Shown in pieces: positions 7,004 through 12,244 of a stretch of DNA of 12,244 nt; the first letter of the stretch is position 1; the number at the start of each line of letters is the position of its first letter. The position numbers and the translations under genes were made by a program. Where the stretch lies: assembly GCA_025363505.1 (NCBI GenBank), contig JANYDV010000322.1, positions 1 through 12,244 of the forward strand. Reading direction: 5' to 3'. The stretch is from Bacteroidota bacterium (GTDB taxonomy: Bacteria > Bacteroidota > Ignavibacteria > Palsa-1295). The notes beneath the pieces are model-generated. The model was not told the DNA's origin and did not search any database. It was given only the letters and a program-made list of their open reading frames with translations.

Positions 7004-7443
7004 CGTTGTTTAGATGTCATAATTTATCACCAATGCAGCACTCGAAAACACCCTTTTTCCTCTGCGTGCTCTATATCTTCTTCATCGGCTGTCAAAGCAC
7101 GAAGATGTATAGTTACATAGCAAACGATACATATGGGTTTCGTGGTAAAAAAATAACCAAAGTAACGCTTAAAGACGGCGACATCCGTGAATTTAACGAG
7201 GACGGTGGCACCTTCTACCAAGATCGGATTGATTCTAACACAGTCGTACAAAAAATTATTGGCATTGATGCAAACAACCAACCTTTCAATGTCAACCTTG
7301 ATCGGGTATTAGAAGTACAATGTCTGGTTACAAAATCAGACTCAGGTGCAACAACTTTTCTTGCTATCCTCGGTGGACTTATATTGGTCTCGTACGTTTT
7401 GGCTGCACTTGTGGTTAGTTCTTTAGGTGGTTCGCATTTATAA
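7004..7443 (+). repeat. Tandem duplication, copy 2 (gene B plus upstream region)
   Basis: Second unit of the diverged direct duplication paired with 6526-6962. By eye the two encoded proteins share somewhat under half of their residues, clustered in the signal peptide/lipobox, the KVTLKDG strand and the LDR(V/I)LEV strand. Confidence 0.75.
7033..7443 (+). CDS. Small lipoprotein B with C-terminal membrane helix (136 aa)
   Basis: Paralogue of the preceding gene. It begins MQHSKTPFFLCVLYIFFIGCQS with the same lipobox, lipidated Cys predicted at residue 20. The shared core has KVTLKDG, a DGGTFYQD turn, QKIIGIDANNQP and VNLDRVLEVQ, followed by a hydrophobic C-terminal helix (about 109-130, FLAILGGLILVSYVLAALVV). 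An in-frame ATG at 7006 would add nine polar residues before the signal peptide. Alignment with copy A and signal-peptide logic favour 7033. The 70-nt spacer behind gene A retains the duplicated upstream sequence, so B may have its own promoter. The next gene starts 13 nt after its stop, suggesting cotranscription. Function unknown; an envelope role is inferred from the anchors. Confidence 0.82.
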   Translation: MQHSKTPFFLCVLYIFFIGCQSTKMYSYIANDTYGFRGKKITKVTLKDGDIREFNEDGGTFYQDRIDSNTVVQKIIGIDANNQPFNVNLDRVLEVQCLVTKSDSGATTFLAILGGLILVSYVLAALVVSSLGGSHL

Positions 7444-7456
7444 TTTGCATACGAAT

Positions 7457-8740
7457 ATGAAAACGACATTCTCCCTTACACTTGCGCTCCTCTTCTGTAT
7501 TATTGCACAGGGCATTGAAGCACAGCCGCTCGAAAAAAATAATGGCTTCGCACTGATCTTTCCGAAAACCGGCGATGGCTTTTCGGGAAATATCATCCGT
7601 ATTGAGCGAGACACATTAGTGTTGTTTGCAACTGATTTTAAATATATTGCCAAACGTGATATAGGAAAGATTATCTTACATACAAAACACGATAGTGGCA
7701 ATGATTTTGTCATCGGGACAATTTGTGGCACCTACGCCGCAAACTATTTATTTGCAACAGCTGATGGCCAGCCCGGGGCATTTTTATCTGCGAACACGTA
7801 TGGCGGTGGCTATGCTCGGGGGGTCTACGGTACTTCTTCGGGGACAATTGTAGGGGTCCTTGCTTTCGGAATTCTTATCGGCGGAGGCATTGGTTATCTC
7901 ATTGATCATCCTCATGAAGAAGATTTGACATTCTTTTTTGGTGGTCGTGGCGAAGATTTTACAAATCAATGGGCAGCATTTGAAAAAGCATTTGTTGCTG
8001 CTCATGAGACTTCTAAAAGACCATTACGATTTACGATTTCCGGTGGCAGCGTCTTTGCGAATACCGCAAGCGCATATAGAGATCAATTCCTCAATGCAGA
8101 TTACTCCATCGAGAACAATTATTCCGGCGGTTATTATTCGCCTGCGCTATCATCAACTTTTATTACTGACTATAACAACCTCCAAAATTCTACAAATGTA
8201 AACTGGACCCGCACTATCGCACTGAGCTATGCAATCACTGATCATCTCGAAGCCGGTGTAGAGTTAGCATGGTTGTCGGAGCCGTCATTTATTGGTAATA
8301 AATACAAGAGCACTTATACTAATTATTCAGCGAACGATTATGCTGCGGTTATTCAGCGACTTGATACAAAAGGTTACTATCTTATAGGAAGTTATACTTC
8401 ATTCATAGGAAAAGATAAGGATTTTGAAGCAATCGTTACCGGAGGTATTGGTGTCGCAAATATCAAGTTTGATCTCAGCGGACAATTTGAAAAAGATTCA
8501 AATAGTGTCGTTCTTTCTTCCGGCTCAGATAGTTACAGCTACCACAAAACAGTTCTTTCTGCTCTGGTCTCAGGAACATTAAATTATTATTTATACGAGT
8601 CATTCTCCTTTGGTCTGACGGCAAATTATTTCTTTGCAGGAAGTACGACTGCCAAAGCAATGCCTACACTTGGAATAACAGAACAGCCAATCACATTCGG
8701 GAATGCTGATGTTGGCTTTACGATAGGATTACATTTCTAA
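7457..8740 (+). CDS. Exported protein with small beta domain, Gly-rich segment and predicted C-terminal barrel (427 aa)
   Basis: The start at 7457 gives a clean Sec signal peptide (MKTTFSLTLALLFCIIAQGIEA, cleavage near 22). An in-frame ATG at 7427 lies inside gene B and was rejected. Residues about 42-75 (SGNIIRIERDTLVLFATD, then YIAKRDIGKIILH) follow the same strand pattern as the core of the two upstream lipoproteins. Next comes a Gly/Ala-rich hydrophobic stretch (about 86-149) including VLAFGILIGGGIGYLI, which could be a glycine-zipper membrane segment. From about 190 to the end the chain is typical of an outer-membrane beta-barrel, with alternating aromatic/polar strands and a terminal phenylalanine (GLHF). 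The gene lies 13 nt after lipoprotein B, so they probably act together. It converges on sixA with 3 nt between stops. No named family was recognised. Confidence 0.8.
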   Translation: MKTTFSLTLALLFCIIAQGIEAQPLEKNNGFALIFPKTGDGFSGNIIRIERDTLVLFATDFKYIAKRDIGKIILHTKHDSGNDFVIGTICGTYAANYLFATADGQPGAFLSANTYGGGYARGVYGTSSGTIVGVLAFGILIGGGIGYLIDHPHEEDLTFFFGGRGEDFTNQWAAFEKAFVAAHETSKRPLRFTISGGSVFANTASAYRDQFLNADYSIENNYSGGYYSPALSSTFITDYNNLQNSTNVNWTRTIALSYAITDHLEAGVELAWLSEPSFIGNKYKSTYTNYSANDYAAVIQRLDTKGYYLIGSYTSFIGKDKDFEAIVTGGIGVANIKFDLSGQFEKDSNSVVLSSGSDSYSYHKTVLSALVSGTLNYYLYESFSFGLTANYFFAGSTTAKAMPTLGITEQPITFGNADVGFTIGLHF

Positions 8741-8743
8741 AAG

Positions 8744-9241
8744 TTATAACAGCGAACCGATCTTCGGCGGAATCAGTGCTGTCAAGGCTCCGCGCATTCT
8801 TGTCGGATCAAGTTTGTAGATCTCAAACTTTGCCACCGAAGCTTTTTTCATTTCGATAATTGGTGTTGGGCTGCCAAGCAATGCACTCCCGAACGAGGAA
8901 AGATGAGGCTCATGACCAACGAGCATTACAGGTTTCAAGCGTTTGATTGCTTCGGCAACAATATTCATTGTTACAGTAATATCGGCACTCGGCATCAGCG
9001 AAGTGCTGATCTCAAACAACGCATCCTTCGCAAATTCTTCTAACGCTATTTCGGCAGTCTGCCGTGCCCTTGTATAGGGACTGCTCATCACCAACGCAGG
9101 CACTGCGAGCCTCATTGCTCGTAGTGCCTGCATGGCTAAACGTGTTTTTTCTTTGCCCTCGTCAGTCAGTTCGCGTTCGGCATCACTACCGCGCGAACCG
9201 TGATCTTCAGCGATACCATGACGAAGCAAATAGAGCAGCAT
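8744..9241 (-). CDS. sixA: SixA-type phosphohistidine phosphatase
   Basis: A 165-residue histidine phosphatase, close to the usual length of SixA (about 160). The N-terminus LLRHGIAED carries the catalytic RHG (R7, H8, G9). SSPYTRARQTAEIA (53-66) supplies a phosphate-binding arginine, and VGHEPHLS (108-115) supplies the second active-site histidine, H110. SixA removes phosphate from histidine; in E. coli it acts on ArcB and on the nitrogen-PTS carrier NPr. The start at 9241 was chosen over 9316 because it begins right at the family N-terminus and its ATG overlaps the upstream TAA by one base (TAATG), a sign of translational coupling. The upstream hprK suggests that a PTS-type phosphocarrier may be its target, which is inference. 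The symbol reflects family membership. Confidence 0.88.
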   Translation of the reverse strand: MLLYLLRHGIAEDHGSRGSDAERELTDEGKEKTRLAMQALRAMRLAVPALVMSSPYTRARQTAEIALEEFAKDALFEISTSLMPSADITVTMNIVAEAIKRLKPVMLVGHEPHLSSFGSALLGSPTPIIEMKKASVAKFEIYKLDPTRMRGALTALIPPKIGSLL

Positions 9242-9243
9242 TA
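9239..9243 (-). promoter_or_regulatory. TAATG stop/start overlap coupling sixA to the binding protein
   Basis: On the minus strand the TAA of the substrate-binding protein and the ATG of sixA share one base. No ribosome-binding sequence precedes this ATG, so sixA is likely translated by ribosomes terminating on the upstream gene. Confidence 0.75.
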
Positions 9244-11016
9244 GTTTGCAACGTCTTTCATAATCGTACCCGGACGACCGGCAATCGGTTTTACGCCTGA
9301 GCCTTTTGCAATCCATTCAGGAAGTGCAACGCATGGACGCTGGCGATTGAATTCGATATTATCATAACGATCAACACGAGCCATCAACGCCGGTTGTGCC
9401 CAAAGAAGTGTTACCGGTTGTTCCTGATAGATAATATCGCAAATTTTCTGCGTCATCTCTTTACGTTTGGCAGCGTCAAACTCTGTGCGGATTGATTCCA
9501 TCAACTTATCAGCTTCGGGGTTGATAAATGAATAAATATTTGATCCTTTGTTTTTTGCTTGCGATGAGTGCCAGGTCTGATACATATCATCCTCAGATGC
9601 ATTACCTGAAATTCCGGTATAACAAGCATCAAAGTTATGGGTATGCAGATTCTCAAGGAACACCGACCACTCGACCGGCTGCACACTTGCATCAATACCT
9701 ACCTTACGCATTTGCTCTGATACGATCAACAGAATTTGTTTACGAGCCTCATTGCCGGAGTTAGTAGCAAACGTAAATTTGAATGGGGTTTTCTTACCAT
9801 CAATCACTTTATCAAGGATACCTTCGCCGTCAGTATCAGCCCAACCCGCATCTTTTAAGATTTGTTTTGCTTGCTCAACGTCATATTTTACTTCCGGAAT
9901 CGTTGGTGAATTTGACTGCGTAAAGATCACCGGAGATGTGACTTTCTGACAGAGCCCCTTCATAACTGTATTAATAATCTTGTCACGGTCAACAAGATGC
10001 GAAAGTGCTAAGCGCACATTTTTGTCTTTAAACAGCGGACGCTGGGAGTTCCAAGCTAAATACGTGCACACGTTAAAGTAGAATGTATCCTTTTTGATAA
10101 ACGGTTGATTAAGTTCTGCCCAAGCGCTTGGCGGTGTAACGTTATCAATAAAATCAACATTCTTTCCTTTCAAAGCAGTGATAGCCGCAAACGGATCAGA
10201 GATCGTTTTATAGATAATTTCGTCTACATATGCTTCGCCCCAATCTTTTGATGCTGCCCAATATTTTGGATTTTTCTTGATCGTTACAAAATCATTTGTT
10301 CTCCACTCTTTGAACGTATATGGTCCTGAACCAATGTAGTACTTGCCGCTACGATCTTTACACAGTTCATCGAACTTGGTCGCAAATTCTTTCGCCGCGC
10401 CCGAAGTTGCCATTCCTTTTTTTAGTTCAGCAAATGAAATGTTGTCGCTCGAATTTGATGGGTCGAAAATGTGCTTCGGCAAAATGAGCACGTAACCACC
10501 ACCAATAACACGGTCCATCATAAAATATGGTTCTTTAAGATAGAACGCGACTTTATATTTATCACCGCCGACATAACCAACGCTATCAACGGCATTAATA
10601 TAATTACGAAGTGATGATGCATCAAGAATGTTCGCATTCATTACAGTCTTGAATGAGAAGATCACGTCTTCGCCGGTCAGCGGATGACCGTCACTATACA
10701 TTACATTTTTCTCAATTGTATAAGTATAGGTTTTGTGATCGGCACTGATCTCCGGGAGACTTGCAATCCAAGGGATGAGCTGTTGTGTGTGAGGGTCAGT
10801 ACTATTGAGTGGCTCCCAGATCATCTGATAGACATAGGCGGCATTCGCATCATGGCTGACATACGGAATCAAGTTTGTAATATCTGACAGTTGCCACCAC
10901 ACAATATTATTCTTTGTCGAAAGCCCGTATTGGTTGCCGGCGGTGCCGCCGTCTTTTTTACTACAGCCCGCTATCACAGCGACGGCGAGTAATAATGCTA
11001 AAGAGATTTTTTTCAT
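9241..11016 (-). CDS. ABC transporter substrate-binding lipoprotein, family 5 (peptide/solute)
   Basis: A 591-residue lipoprotein: MKKISLALLLAVAVIAGC gives a clean lipobox with C18. The mature protein has the hallmarks of the SBP_bac_5 (DppA/OppA/NikA) family: an N-terminal WWQLSDITNLIPY block, the YTIEKNVMYSDGHPLTGEDVIFSF signature (about 98-121), GSGPYTFKEW, and the FKDKNVRLALSHLVDRDKII motif. It would bind oligopeptides or another small solute outside the inner membrane and deliver it to an ABC permease. No permease or ATPase gene lies in the window, so it is an orphan here. An ATG at 11076 would add 20 residues before the signal peptide and overlap hprK; 11016 is the natural start. It sits 40 nt after hprK and overlaps sixA by one base, so the three probably form an operon. 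Substrate unknown. Confidence 0.9.
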   Translation of the reverse strand: MKKISLALLLAVAVIAGCSKKDGGTAGNQYGLSTKNNIVWWQLSDITNLIPYVSHDANAAYVYQMIWEPLNSTDPHTQQLIPWIASLPEISADHKTYTYTIEKNVMYSDGHPLTGEDVIFSFKTVMNANILDASSLRNYINAVDSVGYVGGDKYKVAFYLKEPYFMMDRVIGGGYVLILPKHIFDPSNSSDNISFAELKKGMATSGAAKEFATKFDELCKDRSGKYYIGSGPYTFKEWRTNDFVTIKKNPKYWAASKDWGEAYVDEIIYKTISDPFAAITALKGKNVDFIDNVTPPSAWAELNQPFIKKDTFYFNVCTYLAWNSQRPLFKDKNVRLALSHLVDRDKIINTVMKGLCQKVTSPVIFTQSNSPTIPEVKYDVEQAKQILKDAGWADTDGEGILDKVIDGKKTPFKFTFATNSGNEARKQILLIVSEQMRKVGIDASVQPVEWSVFLENLHTHNFDACYTGISGNASEDDMYQTWHSSQAKNKGSNIYSFINPEADKLMESIRTEFDAAKRKEMTQKICDIIYQEQPVTLLWAQPALMARVDRYDNIEFNRQRPCVALPEWIAKGSGVKPIAGRPGTIMKDVAN

Positions 11017-11056
11017 AACACAAGAGAGTTTAGAATAAATGAATGAAGTAAAAACG

Positions 11057-12106
11057 TTATTCAAAATCATGTTCAAAATAGGCGATCACACGTTCGCCTG
11101 AAGTGGTGTCACCACTTTTCGAGGCAATCTTATCCTCAAGTTTTTTCGAGAACGCTGCGCTTGCATCATAGCCATAATGCTTCAGCAAATAATTCAGAGC
11201 TATCACTTCCGAGATAACGGTAATGTTCTTGCCCGGCAAGATCGGTAGTTTTACACGTTCGATCTCGACACCGAGGATATGAATAAGAGATTCATCCAAG
11301 CCGGTGCGAGTGTAGGTCGCTGTCGAATCCCAAACTTCAAGCTCGACAATCACCTCGACGCGCTTCTGAAAACGAATGGCTCGAATGCCAAACATCTCGC
11401 GAACGTTGAGGATACCCAAGCCGCGTATCTCCATAAAATGTTCGCCGAAATCCGTACCCGCCCCCATCAAAATACCTTCGCCTTTTTGCGTCACGACCAC
11501 CACGTCATCTGCCACGAGCCGATGACCACGCTCAATCAAATCAAGTGCCACTTCGCTCTTACCGACACCGCTTTTGCCAACGAACAACATTCCTACCCCA
11601 TAGACATCAATAAATGATGCGTGGATCGTGGTATGAAGATTAAATTGGTCGTCAAGAAAATCGCTGATAAAATAAATCGCCTTCGTGGTTTCGATGGTCG
11701 TATTAAAAACCGGAATACCACGCTCGTTACAAATTTCGAGCAACTCATCGCCAAGTTTGTTTCCGTTCGGAACCACAATACACGGCACATCGAATGCGAC
11801 GATCGTTGCAAACGACCGGATACGATCTTCTATTGGCAGCGATTCGAGATAATACAGTTCGGTATTGCCAAAGACTTGCAGACGGTGAAATGTAAAAAGC
11901 CCAACGTAGCCTGCGAGTGCAAGCCCCGGGCGATGGAGATTTTTATCGGTGATCTTTTTCGTTTCGAGTCCTGTCTCGCCCGCAACAAGCTTGAGCTTGA
12001 AACGATCCTTCATCTTTTGAAAAAAGTAACGAACCGACAGCTCCTCTTTTTGGAGTGTCTTAAAATTCATCCAAGCCGGCTGTTCTTTCTTTTTTTCGTC
12101 TATCAT
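11057..12106 (-). CDS. hprK: HPr kinase/phosphorylase
   Basis: HprK phosphorylates, and reversibly dephosphorylates, a serine on the PTS carrier HPr or a related protein, linking carbon or nitrogen state to regulation. The 349-residue protein has the two-domain layout: an N-terminal DRTGG-like domain with HRPGLALAGY (58-67), then a C-terminal kinase domain. Visible motifs are IHASFIDVYG (161-170, with H162), Walker A GKSGVGKS (177-184), LVADD (197-201), the HprK signature EIRGLGILNV (226-235) and LPILPGKNITVISEVIALN (287-305). It is some 30 residues longer than typical Firmicutes HprK because of a charged N-terminal extension. M13 is an alternative start. It is first of an apparent operon with the binding protein (40-nt gap) and sixA. 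No HPr, EI or EII gene is in the window. No Shine-Dalgarno precedes the start. Confidence 0.95.
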   Translation of the reverse strand: MIDEKKKEQPAWMNFKTLQKEELSVRYFFQKMKDRFKLKLVAGETGLETKKITDKNLHRPGLALAGYVGLFTFHRLQVFGNTELYYLESLPIEDRIRSFATIVAFDVPCIVVPNGNKLGDELLEICNERGIPVFNTTIETTKAIYFISDFLDDQFNLHTTIHASFIDVYGVGMLFVGKSGVGKSEVALDLIERGHRLVADDVVVVTQKGEGILMGAGTDFGEHFMEIRGLGILNVREMFGIRAIRFQKRVEVIVELEVWDSTATYTRTGLDESLIHILGVEIERVKLPILPGKNITVISEVIALNYLLKHYGYDASAAFSKKLEDKIASKSGDTTSGERVIAYFEHDFE

Positions 12107-12244
12107 AGGTTGAAGTAAAGAAACACTTTATCGCGAACAGGGTTCACAATGTTGATGGATATTTTATTCTTACATTCTCAATAACTTGAACTGCCAAACC
12201 CCGATTCGTTTACGGCAATCCAATATTGGGATTCGAGTCAAAAG
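12107..12244. other. Upstream region of hprK; no supported gene
   Basis: These 138 nt must contain the hprK promoter, but no clear TTTG/TAnnTTTG pair was found. A minus-strand frame is open from the window edge to a TAA at 12210-12212 and ends in the residues FDSNPNIGLP, which could be the tail of an upstream gene. Another minus-strand frame stays open about 45 nt further. Ten to twenty-five residues are too few to call a gene. Confidence 0.3.

Noticed and set aside
9242..9316. 25-residue extension of sixA
   Set aside because: The added residues lie inside the binding-protein gene in another frame and precede the normal family start, which has a TAATG overlap.
11017..11076. 20-residue extension of the substrate-binding protein
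   Set aside because: It would overlap the end of hprK and place extra residues before a complete lipoprotein signal peptide starting MKKISLALL.
11621..12118. 165-residue plus-strand open frame
   Set aside because: It is antisense to the conserved N-terminal half of hprK, with Arg/Lys/Cys-rich composition typical of a shadow frame.
12210..12244. Minus-strand tail ending FDSNPNIGLP as an upstream gene
   Set aside because: Only ten residues are visible and another frame is also open, so no gene can be supported.

Overview
The window reads as ordinary chromosomal DNA from a Gram-negative bacterium of the Bacteroidota/Chlorobiota (FCB) side of the tree, perhaps a Kapaibacteria- or Ignavibacteria-like lineage. 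The pointers are lipoboxes and predicted outer-membrane barrels (outer membrane), almost no Shine-Dalgarno sequences at gene starts, TAnnTTTG-type promoter elements with one well-spaced TTTG box, an HPr kinase, and a serine-palmitoyltransferase-like enzyme. The lineage is inferred; no 16S or other decisive marker is present.

Layout. (1) 1-2338, minus strand: the 5' end of metG (methionyl-tRNA synthetase, cut by the window edge), a strong hairpin terminator, a small outer-membrane barrel protein, and holB (DNA polymerase III delta'). (2) 2419-4011, plus strand: a GT-C type membrane glycosyltransferase, divergent from holB across an 80-bp promoter region. (3) 4016-6415, minus strand: a 799-residue two-domain enzyme, an alpha-oxoamine synthase (serine palmitoyltransferase-like) fused to a YghO/bacterial-ceramide-synthase-like GNAT domain. 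This is the most interesting gene here. (4) 6561-8740, plus strand: two tandem paralogous small lipoproteins with a C-terminal membrane helix, followed 13 nt later by a larger protein with an N-terminal small beta domain, a glycine-rich hydrophobic segment and a predicted C-terminal beta-barrel. (5) 8744-12106, minus strand: an apparent operon hprK - lipoprotein substrate-binding protein - sixA, the last two joined by a TAATG stop/start overlap.

How the genes may work together. The fusion enzyme could catalyse two successive steps of bacterial ceramide synthesis (acyl-CoA + serine to 3-ketosphinganine, then N-acylation) in one polypeptide. The glycosyltransferase beside it is convergent, so a link to a glycosylated lipid is only a guess. 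The hprK/sixA pairing puts a Ser/Thr HPr kinase/phosphorylase and a phosphohistidine phosphatase in one transcript, suggesting control of a PTS-type phosphocarrier. The 6561-8740 cluster looks like a lineage-specific envelope module of unknown function. No tRNA, rRNA, CRISPR array, insertion sequence or phage gene was seen.
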